From Siphonodentalium dalli (lineage: Eukaryota; Mollusca; Scaphopoda; Gadilida; Siphonodentaliidae), in contig CP136069.1 of NCBI GenBank assembly GCA_032622095.1, positions 65,805,319 to 65,869,318 on the forward strand: 64,000 nt of DNA, written 5' to 3'. The notes beneath the pieces were generated by a model. It had not been told where the DNA came from, made no database searches, and was given only the letters and a program-made list of their open reading frames with translations. Made by a program: the position numbers and the translations under genes. Below, one piece after another: positions 11,114 through 23,600 of this stretch (its first letter is position 1; every line of letters begins with the position of its first letter).

Positions 11114-12428
11114 AAAATAAGTCATCAATACAAGCCAAAACGGGTGGTCCGATCACACTCGAATCATGTACTCGTTTTATTAGTATAAACACTATTTTTC
11201 ACCAAAAAATATCTGACACCGAACTGATTAACTAGTATTCCGATCCCCTATTCATCTACATTCTGGTTGCATCCATAATGTTAATTAAACTATTGTATGT
11301 AGATTAATATCTATTGTGTAAATGTTTGGGTTATTATGAATAAATATATGTTCAGTCAATCAACTGACTAATGACGATAACGACACATGAAAACAGATGT
11401 TTTGAAGGACTCGTGACTTCTTTTTTTTATTAAGCAATGGCAGATGCGTATTTGTCGTGACCTGAAGATGTCTTGTTATCACACATTTGTTCCAATTAGG
11501 GTGGCACAACATGAGATGGAAGATATAACCAATTTGAAATGCCATGAATATATATATACCATTGGAAACGAACCAGCAATGTATTTCTATAATAATACGA
11601 AAATATGCTATAGATGTATACCATAGTAGTATATGGCGTATGTGCCTTTAGATAATCTCTTCACGATGATACTGCCGCCAGTGTGTTTTATAGTCCGAGC
11701 ATTGATCGGACTACATTGTATAACCTAGAGTGCACTGTAGACCACTCATGTTTATCATTCATTTGTTCTTTACATACCGGTATAGATGGAATTGTCTAAA
11801 TTTTGACTCCACTTTTAGAATTGCTATATTTATTTTTGATAGAAATATTCAGTGTTGAAACTTCGGGCGCCCAAAACTTGGCGCCGGGCGAGATATTTTC
11901 CGACACTCCGATACAAAATGTCGCAGAAATTGTTTGCTCTGCATGGCCCTCATCTCGGGATGTTGGATTCGCCCCTTGCCTGGCTATATAATATATTGTG
12001 TGGAATACCAAATTGAAGTCATTTCAACCCACAGTTAAAATAACTATACGTTTGAGTAATGTAAACTGCTGTATTTGCATGCATGTTAGCAATATTCAGT
12101 GCGGAATCTTCGGGCGCCCGGGACATATGGCGCCAGGAGGCCCCCAGCCCCCTGGAATACGGAATACCACTTAACACAGAGGGTGGAATATGGAATACCA
12201 GTTTTAACAGCCATATGGAATTTTCCGGATAAATTTTCTATTGCCGTACGAACGCCGGTCATCTCGCAGTGTCCACGTCTAAAATGATCTAAAATGAAGA
12301 TGATTGACGATCTGTATGTCAAACCGTGAATTTATTGTGACAAAAATCGCATTTATATTATTATTATGAACATTTTTTGGAAGGTGTCGAAGGTCGGTGT
12401 ATGAATACCGGTATTTTTGGAATACCTC
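11114..12428. other. No gene; GC-rich repeat pieces
   Basis: Two related segments ('cttcgggcgcc' then 'ggcgccgggcg' at 11861; 'cttcgggcgcccgggacata' at 12108) and many 'ggaatac' words up to 12900 suggest an old dispersed repeat, into which the Mutator-like element inserted. Confidence 0.5.
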
Positions 12429-12437
12429 CTAACATAG

Positions 12438-12818
12438 GCTGAATAGGTCACTCTCACCGGTTTTCTGTGATAAAGTTACCCAGGTTCCTGATATTGTGAT
12501 AAAGTTACCCAGGTTGGAGAGGATTGTGATAAAGTTACCCAGGTTAAGAATATTTCATGTTTAGCAACAAATTATTCATTTTTGCGATCAAAATGACGAG
12601 CTACAGTGTTAATATGTCTTAATGTGTGCTTAATATGGGCAGTTACTTGCCAAAACTGAACAGTATTTCCCTGTCACTTTTAAATCAAGTTCTTATTGTG
12701 AGATTTGCTCAACCTGGGTAACTTTATCACAATTCTCTCCAACCTGGGTAACTTTATCACAATTTCAGGAACCTGGGTAACTTTATCACAGAAAACCGGT
12801 GAGAGTGACCTATTCAGC
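12438..12818. mobile_element. Mutator-like MITE with long repeat-built ends
   Basis: Inverted arms of about 110 bp begin GCTGAATAGGTCACTC. Each arm contains three copies of 'gtgataaagttacccagg'. A 9-bp duplication CTAACATAG flanks it (12429-12437 and 12819-12827), as expected for Mutator-like elements. No transposase. Confidence 0.78.
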
Positions 12819-13432
12819 CTAACATAGGGGCCGGAATACGGCGTACCTCATAACAGGGCATGGAATACGTTGTACGAAAAGCGGGGATGGGGGCCTCCGC
12901 CAGGACACCTCGCAAAAATTCCTTGCTCTGGCGAAAATAGGGGGGGGGGCGCATCCCCTTGGATCCGCTTTTGCCACCACTATTATTATTAATTTTAGCC
13001 AAAAATCATTCCCATCACTATAATTTATAAATTTATATTAATTATGAAATTTGGAATGGATATGTATTTCGGCACTCTGGGTAACGTGGTCTGGTTCCGG
13101 TCTCAGTCCAGTCGTATTTTTGGCGTCATATCCGCACAGGCAAACTGGTTTCTCAGGCACTCAGTGACTGAATGAGTCAGTCTCATGCCAGTCATCACTG
13201 TCATGCCTCATGGGGTGGGTCCGAACTCCACCATATCGCTTTTTGATCCAATGACATCATATCCATCCAAGCCAAACAGTTTATCGTGAACTACTGGCTG
13301 GATCGCATTAAATTTGGTATGGCCAAGCTACGGTCATGTATTCCGACACTCCTGTTAACATGAGCTTGGTCTGGGCCTGACCCACCCCCCCCCCCCCCAA
13401 TTCTCAAATTTAATTTTGCAGGTGCCTACTAA

Positions 13433-13987
13433 GGTGACACTCCACAGTTTCGAATGAAACAAACTTGAAACAAACTTCAGCCCAAAGTTTACTCGACGGG
13501 GAAGTCGTGTGAGATTGCCGCGATTGCCGCGATTTCTGCGAAACAGTGGCTCCAGACACCAGCGTGACTTTTTAGCACCTAAAATTTGTCATCTGCATGG
13601 AAAATATTTTTAAAAAACTTAGTCAAGTTAGTGGTGAGAAGTTTGAATTTTTTTGATATTATTGTGAGGAAACAATGTTCTTCCAGACAACATAGGCGGC
13701 TATACCATAGATTTTCTGGTTTTTGTGTCCCACGGGCCTGAAAATCGCATATTTTGGTCATTTTTGCATCAAAATTTCATTTTTCAGGCACACAATCAAG
13801 GGGCATAACTCTTGCTACCCCCATTAAAATGACAATTCTGTACCAAAATCTTTAAGCCTAGTATGTGCTCAACCCAGGTATATATACATTGTATATGTGT
13901 TGTGGGATAACATTTCAGTTATTTTTCATTGAATTGATGCCCCCCTTATTTTTGTACCAATCCCTGCAGAAACTGTGGAGTGTCACC
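13433..13987. mobile_element. Harbinger-like TIR element
   Basis: The ends GGTGACACTCCACAGTTTC are inverted and flanked by TAA (13430-13432 and 13988-13990), the TWA-type target of PIF/Harbinger. The 555-bp body has a 'ggggcataactcttgctacc' block and no transposase. Confidence 0.6.
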
Positions 13988-14476
13988 TAAAGTATAATTA
14001 ATATAGACTACTGTCCTGATAGTGATAGTAGAAAGTAAGGATTTGCTCACCTATTAAGCTAGTAATATTAGTATTATTCTATATCGCCAACGTTTGAACT
14101 GTTGTGTTTTTCTTGCTCACGAGCGAATTGATGTCTGTCTCTCACTGAAATTACCTGTGCCTGCGGGTGTGATCAAAGGGGTGTAATCCAAAAAAAATCT
14201 GTTGTCATGGGAGTTACGGTGGAAGAATATGCGTCTTCCAGCTACATCAGAAATTAATAGAACAGATATATTGGCTAATTTGTGTGTTAAACATTAGCTT
14301 CTGTTATCAAAATTATACCCAAAAATGTTTAAAAGTTCACAAATTAAACATTAAATTATCAAATATATACGAACTATATTAATACGCGGTTTCGTAAAAT
14401 TTATTCGGGGAGTTGTGAGGTCACTTCCGCTGTCAATGTAAATTATCTTCCAAAAGTTTCACCAAAAAAGAAGAGA

Positions 14477-14604
14477 ATGTCGAGCAATGGAGTGCCGCCG
14501 ATATACGTTGATAAAGGAATTCCTGATTATGTAGAGAGAAAAGGATCCCTCTTCCTTAGATCTAACCAAATGAACTACGGTCGAGCCACCTTGAATTCTA
14601 ATTG
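14477..14604 (+). CDS. CFAP95: CFAP95 exon 1 (start codon)
   Basis: The ATG at 14477 opens a 42-codon segment that contains the motif DYVERKGSLFLRSNQMNYG. It ends in the split codon TG before the donor gtaagt, and exon 2 completes that codon as Trp. The region upstream of the ATG is free of repeats, but I see no clear TATA box. Confidence 0.85.
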
Positions 14605-17600
14605 GTAAGTCCAGAGACAGTGATTGAGTGAATCAGTCATTCACTGACAGTGACACTGACACTCACAGTCACACTGTAACTTGTAAGAGTATTTTTAAAT
14701 GTACAAGTGTATCACAGCACATAGAGTTAAGCACACACGAGAAAGTACACGAGAAGAGAGTACAACGAGACCATTTATAGTATAAATTATACTGGAATGA
14801 CTTTACAGTCAAAGCAGTTAGAAGAACAACAACAACAACAAAGTGAATGAATGAGTGATTGTCAGTATGTCACTGTGTTAACACTCACGGGGGGAGAACT
14901 GCGATGTGAGGATCGGTGGCATTCCGATAAAGAGACGGTGGAATTCCGATAAAGAGACGGTGGAAATCCGATAAACGAGACGGTTCGCTTTCGGCGACAA
15001 ACGAGATTTTCTTCGTGTTTGGGCATTCAAACGGAATTGCCGTGACAAATCAGGTTTCATATCATCAATGACATCATAGCCAGTCCATGGTAAGTTTCTG
15101 TTCATTGGAAATTTTCCCCAGCAAATATGAGACCGAACATATTAGTAGCTACGCAAGATAATGAGTAATTATTTTTAGCAGGTTTTGAATTGTTGTCAGC
15201 CGTATCATCAACAATAAAGAGCGTTTGTGTTTCAATGCCCATTTAATAGTATGATGAATATTAAACAGCAGTTTGAAAACATGCTTTATTATTGATCTCA
15301 GCATTTGGTGACAAATCGGATTGGATATGCAGAACGGGGTTTGAGACAGGAGGGGGGTAATATGTCAGGGACTTCGACAGAAAGCCTTCGTTGGTTGAGG
15401 GATTAAATTACAACCACCCGTGAACCAATCTGTTTTCCCAACTTGACTAAGTTTCATCTGGTCTCCCTTCGATTCTGAGTTAATTTGAAATCCAACACAC
15501 TATACCATTTAATAGCGATATTATAGTCTTTGTAGAAAATAATATAATGTACTCTAAATATTACATATCTGATGGGAACCGAAACTATCCAGACGATCTC
15601 AAAAATATTTTGGGGGGCCGGGGGTATGTTGATCACAGCCCGCCCTTCTGCCAAACTCTAAATGTACTGGTTAGAACAATTAACAAACTATTTCAGTTGG
15701 TAGCTTGGTGAGCCCCAAGCCAAGTAATTAATTGATATGAATACCTCAGACAAAGTATGGGATGGGTAATATTTGTTTATTGTTTAAAAATGCATGCCCC
15801 ATATGTTTCGCCAAATTTATTTAAAATTTCCAAAAGTTGTGCATCTCGCCGCCCCCTGCCGCCACGTCCCACATATTCCCAAAAAGTTAAGTTACCCACC
15901 CAATAATAACTAATCATGTCTATTATTGGGGGGGGGGGGTGTTTTTATGTTTTAGGGATCGACACGCAGTCCCTGTAGTCATTGGTCGTTTTTGGGGGAG
16001 GCATCAATACACAAATTGTACTCAACGTTACGACTATACACTCCAGCTGAAATAATTATTGTGACAACGTAATAACTTCCTTCCAACAGCTGGTACAGTC
16101 ATGTGAACATTGACACAACGTATCAAGGTGACCTGCTTTGTGACATGCTTCTTTGACGTAAACAATGCAAAATGATACGCACGTAATGTAAAGTTTGTAA
16201 AATGAAATTATGTTTTGCAACTATGGGTGTATGCCCATTGCTGGGCAGCGGAGTGCGTTACAAACCCCTGTGACGTGAGTCATGGTAGAAAAGAGTTGAA
16301 AATTTTCATCTCTGACACATCATTACTTGGTAACTTACATGTATGTACGTATATATGTTGAATATGTTTTCATTGTCTGATTTTCGAACAATCAGCAGGA
16401 ATATTTTTGTTTACACCTCCGGTATCATATTTTTTCAACTTTTAGACTTTATTAAAAATTGTTGTCTGAAATGAACACCATTTGGAAATGTTCCAGTCTT
16501 ATTCAATTTGGAAATTGCCAACAGTTGGAAAGCCTGGGGGGGGGGTGCAAATGGAAACTCGCGAAGGAGTTTGGTTCAAGAGGATGCAGAACTTTGGGAA
16601 ATTCAACGTTGACACCCCATAACAAAGACCCTGTAGCCATGTACATATTTCAGAATCTAAAAACTTCCCCGGGAATCATACTCGAAAGAGCAGATACATG
16701 TAGACCCTTTCACCCCTAGCAGTGAGACACTCAACCTATTTCAAGAAAAATGGACTTGAAATTCAAATTTTCTTCTGAATGGTATGTCCGTTACCGTGGA
16801 ATTGCCCTTATTCAGAATGAAGGTTTTGAAAGAGCCTGAAGTATTATTCAATATTTTTTTTTAAATATGTGAACTTTTGAAAAAAATCATCAGTTTTGTT
16901 AACCAAATATTAAACTGTTATTACCTGACGAAGAGATAATACGTGTGTGAAACTTGTTCTCCCGAAGCTTCAGGAAGACGTTGTTATGTTGATTACTGTT
17001 GTCATACATGTATAATCGTCGATCGTACTATATTACTGATTTACCTGTGCCATTTAGTTAAATTAGTTAACTTCACTTTGTTTGCAAATGCAAACGTTCT
17101 CAAACATGTAAAAATATGCTGTTTCTAAATTGTGTTTTAGTAACTACTATCCACATGGTTTTCACAAAATTTCAGTCATGGAGGGTTAAGGTTGCATACT
17201 TTTTTGTGAGCCGATATCAGATTGATTTATTTACCCGGGAGAAATTGCATAACTGCAAGTGAGTAAGCAAGCAATGCAAATCATTGCTCACTTGAATGTT
17301 GCAATATCGAGTTAGGACCTTCAACTACTAGTACAGTGAATATACATTATTAAGGAACATGTACCCTGGTAGGTAATTATAGCTAAGAAATATATTGACG
17401 AACATATCATTACTTTTGCTCTCTTCAATCTTTCGGCCCGATCTGGACCTTCATCAGGAAATTTCAAATTTCGGAACACAACTACATTTGTACATGTATA
17501 TTATTATTATTATTATTATTATAGATACATTTAGAGCACATTATACAATAAATTAGTTTCAATGCGCTTACAATACAAACATGGCACACATCCTAAAATA

Positions 17601-20600
17601 ATAGTAAATAGCGAATGGATAAAATTATATACTAAGACCCTATCTAGAAAATATGCAAACTTAACCTAATTCTCAACCGCAGTAAAGGCAATGTAAATAA
17701 ATAAATAAATAACAGTTTTGTTTAGCGTAAAATCCACCGAAGTGCTCTAAAACGCTTGACATGTTAAACATAAAATACAATTGCAAATATAAGACATAAT
17801 TATGGACATCAACAAAAAAGTAGAACTATAAGTGAGACGTTACTAAGAAATACAAAAGCGCATAAAATTACAAATTGAAAAAATATTAAAAAGTTACTGG
17901 TAAATTGGTGGTGGTAACATGCTAAAAAAGGTGGTAAAATGGCGAATGGGTAACAAGCTAAAAATAACATGAAAAGGGGGTAAAATGGGGAAAGATCGGG
18001 AACGAGTAAAATTGAAACGAAAAATATTGATGAGACTAAGGTGCTTAATTAGTGATCCAAACAGTATAAAAGATAGATTATTATCAACAAAGAGTATTTG
18101 CATTAGTATTTTTTTGTTTTTGTTTTTTTTTGTGTGGGTATTTTAAGATAAAAATAAAAACAGTTATCAAACACATATGTACACGAGTTAAGTTCAGCTG
18201 GTATTTTCCTTGGTTGATGCGCATGACGTTAGCTTTCACCTGGTATAGCCTGGAACACCCTAGCTGACCAAGGCTACTCACTAACGTGCTTACGGGACTT
18301 CTTCTTTGGTTGTGATTCCAGGTCATTTAATGCTTCTTGGAATAAGAGTGCGCATGATGTTAGCTTTCACCTGGTATAGCCTGGAACACCCTAGCTGACC
18401 AAGGCTACTCGCTAACGCTACTGTTTTTATTTGTCTGTTGTAATTTGAAGCACATACGGGAAAGGTGTGTATTCAGATCTCGCTTGAAAGCTGACAAAGA
18501 GTCACAACATTGAATTTTTAGCGGCAGTCTGTTCCAAACAGATGTAGCTACCTCCTGGATGTAGCTACTATCTTGTAGGAACAGCATAAATTGACATAAA
18601 TGTAATACCTGTATATATCCTACTAGTACCTAAAAAACCTCAGACCGAATTTAAACAAAATAAATTGCTTGGACATATGATGCCTGGACTATCTACGGAT
18701 AAATATGCATAAGAATATTCTATATGATGTAACAAAGCCATTGTCTGATCCACTGAATTATGGCTAACCAGCTTGTTACAGATACCTACTCTTTCCGCTA
18801 TACTATAGTACTAGTTAGTAGTAGTCTACTCTAAGTGGTGTGGATATTTTAATATGATCAATTTATGGATGATCTGACCATGCAGGCATTATCACAAATG
18901 GAAGTGTGACCCTCTTGGCCCAGGGATATTTTGGTTGGCTCGTCCTGAATTTTCAGTTTGGGTGTCCCAAGATGTTGGGTAAATATTTTGGTCTACTTAC
19001 ATGTAGGCTGAAACAAAATAATGCTTACTGTATGCTTAAGTGTTTGGGGTAATATACTCCTGAAAAATTAGGGTATGTGCTACCTCTATGTAGGGATTTA
19101 TATTTGTTTTTAAATATGGCGTAACATTTAGTGAGTGAGTGTTGTGGTGCAAATGACACAGAACAGGAATATGGAAACTTTTCTTTACAAATGATGATAC
19201 TGGTACATGTATCCCATTTCCCAAAAAATTCCATATAGCCATGATACCGGTAGTTAGCACATAAAATCTTAGATTTTTGTGGGAACTCTCAGCTACATGT
19301 ACATGTATATACCGGTAAACCCTGTATTTGTTCAAAACCAAATTGTAGAATGAAATAGAATATTCTTATGCATATTTATCCGTAGATAGTCCAGGCATCA
19401 TGTTCAAACAATTTATTTTGTTTTAATTATCGTCAGAGGTTTTGTTTTAAGTGTTGGTAGGGATACCTCAAATTCATGTTTATTTTATGCCTTACAATAA
19501 TTTTGTGGGTTTTCTGACAAAATCTCTTTAAAAGAATTTTTTTGGTGACTTACCAGATTGTAACAAAAACTCTTAAAATGTCTTTTTTGGTGACAGACGG
19601 TATGCAATTAAAGTATCTGTTTAATGGTGGAATCATGAATAGATTCCATCTCATAATCTTCTGGTAAACAAAATATTAATGATTGGTTTTCAACATAACT
19701 TTATCTGTGGTTTGAGTTGGGATCCCTGTGTTGGGTGGTCCTGTTCCCATTATGACGTTGCTTCACTTCGTCACCAGACCTACCTAATATTATAAAATAA
19801 CAAAGCATATTATGTCAAGCAAGAAAAGAGCATACATATGTGGGGACAATGGACAATTGGACATAGATCTATACAGTAATGCTCTAAATAATCGACTCCT
19901 TAACCACAGCAGAATTATGGGTAACTTTTCAGGATTTAGTCAGAAATATGGCTTGTTGCCATTCATCAGAAAGCTCTCAGCGAGATCTTTCCGATGAATG
20001 GCAACAAGCCATATTTCCGACTAAATCCTGAAAAGTTACCCATAATTCTGCTGTGGTTAAGGAGTCGATTATTGAGAGCATTACTGTATATGTTTATGAC
20101 AGTCTACAATGTATGTAATTATCTTGCTATTTGCTTAAATTTTAATTAAAAATTAACAGGCATCAGGCTCGGGAAGCAGAACCAAAGAATTACGATATCA
20201 ACAAGGACGATACGAGAGATCTGGGGAAGGCTTCATATGACAGGATAGGTAACATAACAGATGGGGTATGTTCCTTTAATTATTCAATAATATAAATACC
20301 TTAAAAAATTAAACCCCCCTCCCCTGATATTTTGATGATACTTTCTGATAAGTGAGTCAGATACTTTGGGAAGATAATCTCCTATATATGTTGTCAGCAT
20401 ACATGTATCTTGTAGACTATTATGTACAATGTAAGTGATACCAAGTCTGAGTTTAGTGTGCCTGTAATTTGCGGAATGAGGTCGTCAAAAGGTGAATTTA
20501 GTGACACTATCCTGCTCTTGGCACCTCATTCTTCATGGCCTAATCTGCTATGGGAGACATAGACTCAGATTGAAGTTCCCAAATGGTGAATATTGTGATG

Positions 20601-23600
20601 TACACCCATTGGGAACCTCAATTATGCAATGTGTCGTCTGCCAATATGGGGATAGGCCTATAGAAATACTAAACTATAAAAGAAATAGAATCTATGTGCA
20701 GAAGTTTCTATATAAATTGATAATAAACAAACTTGCAGAGAAGATGAGCTCGCTATGCGGGATAGCATCACTAAATTCACCCTCTGGGGTCCTCATTCTG
20801 CAAATGACAGGCACCTTATTCTCAGGCCTGAGTTATACTAGTAATTTTATAAATATGTATGTAAATCACTTTTATGCAGACTTTATATTCTGGTTTGCTT
20901 CGGAAAGACTGGTTCCTGGTCCGGAACTGGAAAAAATCTCCAAACCTACATGTACTAATCTGACCCACTTTGCCGAAATTTGCGGTTCTTCAGTTTTAAT
21001 GGGAACAGTTCTGTCAGATTTGAGCAAGGATAATGAAGAATTACAATTGAATTAAAGATGCATAATCCAAAATTAATGCTTCCAAATTACTCTTTCTTTG
21101 GCTTCGGGGTAAAAAATATTTGATTCCAGTTGAGGAACCCACCCATCAAAGCTCAGATAGATGAGATATCAATTTTTGAAATTTGTCGTTTCTCGAAATG
21201 TGTACTTATTTATGGCCCAGAAAAATTAGTCAAATCGACGGTCTCAGACAAAATTGTGGATGAAGATCGATAACTCTAAAATCAAGTGGTACATGTAATA
21301 TGGTCAAATTTCATAATACTCATATTTCGTTGAACAACATGTTGATAAATAACACGTTTTGGGAAATTTTATACCATAATTGACAGCTGTTAGCATTATT
21401 TTGTTGTAGTTAATCGATTCTGATAACTAAAGCGTATTTTGAAGAAATGTTGTTGTTGTTGTAACTTGATGATATGGGGGACCATCTGATCAGATAGAGT
21501 ACCTTTAATCTTTCTACCGGTAATGTATATATAAAATAAATCATACCATTTCTGTCACCCTTGCCACAAATACCCCCCCCCCCCCCCCCCCCCCCAGCAA
21601 TCACAAATGTATATTCATAATTATGTTGGTACAGTAGGATTACAATTGTTGTAGAACCACTAAAGAGCTCACTCCAGGGACCAGCCCAGAACCCTATTCA
21701 CCATATTTTAGTCCCAAGGAGAAGTCACTTCGATCTCATATACCAACTTCCATATATATATACATGTATGTCCAAACAGCACATTTTAAGTGTCGTTCTT
21801 GATTATTACACGTGCTCCGCGTGTATACTGGTGTAGAGATTCTTGTTTCGCATTGGGTGTTTTATTTATAGAATGGGAATTTTTGGGAGGATTAAAAGTC
21901 GAACTGCGACCGGAGGCCGAGTCGGGTAAAAGGTGTAGTTGGGAATTCAATTTCGTTTATTGTCGTTAACATTATGTCAATAATGTTGACTTTTGGTTTG
22001 TGATAAGCTATGCCAATTACAAATAACAGAAATCAAAAAGATAATTTGTAAGTTTTATATTTCAACTTTTATAGACATGTTTCGTTCTGCAGCCCACTGG
22101 GGGTTGTGGTCGGAGTCGGCCGTCGGTTCGTTAATTAGGTGCTGGTTGTTACTAGTATTGTTATTTTTACGGAATTCTGAGTTGGTTATTCGCAAAACCA
22201 ATATATTTTATATTCTATAATTACAATCATGGTATATAATATATGATCTTGAGCGCGTTACCATTTCTGACATTGGCTTTCTTGTAATGGTGTACGTGTT
22301 TACTGCTAATAATGGTTTTATAAATGGACTCTTGTATTGTATAATACTTCTTGGATCATAGAAGGATGATGTTGGGGTGTAAACTGAACTGCAGACATTA
22401 TGACTTCTCCCTGATAACAGTCCACTTCTCACTCACTCATAATTTAGGGATCCCGTCGGCAGTGTCACTGTCAGACTATAAACTGTCAGATTTGTGCAGG
22501 TTTTAAAAAATTGGGTTCTGAGAATGCAACTTAAAAATACCCTTTCCGATTTAACACCGCTACATTACTATTTCATTGGCTGCAGGGGTGAAGAACATTT
22601 TATTTGACTCATTGAGTCGAGGAACCCACCCTCCAAAGCTCAGAGCTATTAGATTTTGATTTTTGAAATCTATTTATTTTCTATAGCATACCTCAAATTG
22701 TTGTCAGCCTAACCAAAATTCCACCAGAATCATACTGATATCTGGAGACATGTGTTGATGTAGTTGAGGGGGTCATGCAAGGTCGCATTTGGTTTGGTGA
22801 TCGGAAATGATTTTCAGGATTAAAGACAACCAAAATTATCACCAGATAGAAAATGGACAATATCTTATGATAGTTGGCATGGCATACATACGGTAGGTAG
22901 GCCTATAATTATTCATGATTCAGTAATCATGTTTTATGCATGAAATTTGACAAGTTACAAAATCATGCCAATCGCATATGAAGGATGATATTTGTTTCCA
23001 TTTGTAATGACACATGCTGGGGAATTCCAGTTCGATCCAGGCATCACCATATATGGAATTCAAAAGAGTAGAAAATAAATAGAATTAATAAATCAAAATT
23101 TCAATAGCTCTCAGCTTTGACGGGTAGCTTCCTCGGCTCAAATAAAATATTTTTCACCCCCGAAGCCAATCAAATAGTAATTTAGGGGTATTACATCTGA
23201 TATAGCATCTTAACACACCAATCATTCAATTACCTGAATATGTGTCCTTTTTTTCTTCTGCAGTCTCTTAACAAAACTACGTATCAGGATCATTCAGAAC
23301 AGATTTTCTTGAAGGATGATTTCGATGTGAAGGAAACAAAGAAGTCGATGGTGACGCTTGAGACCCTAGACCATTCCCACATAGACAGGTGAGCTATGTT
23401 GAGACTGTAGAACATTTCCATATTGGCTAGAGAGTTCTATTAAAACTTCAACCCTTTGAGTGCCAAGTCCGATTTTTGTATCAACCCATATACCCTGTGT
23501 CAATGCATTCTCTTATATATGCGAGTCGACCATAGGTTGCCTTGCATATATAAGAGAATGCATTGGCCTAACAATTTTTTTAATTTTTTTTTTTAACAAT

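Noticed and set aside
20492-21055. 187-residue plus ORF, the longest single frame in the window
   Set aside because: Its first 110 codons run through the inverted arms of an H6 transposon and the rest is intron sequence. The same peptide pieces recur wherever H6 occurs.
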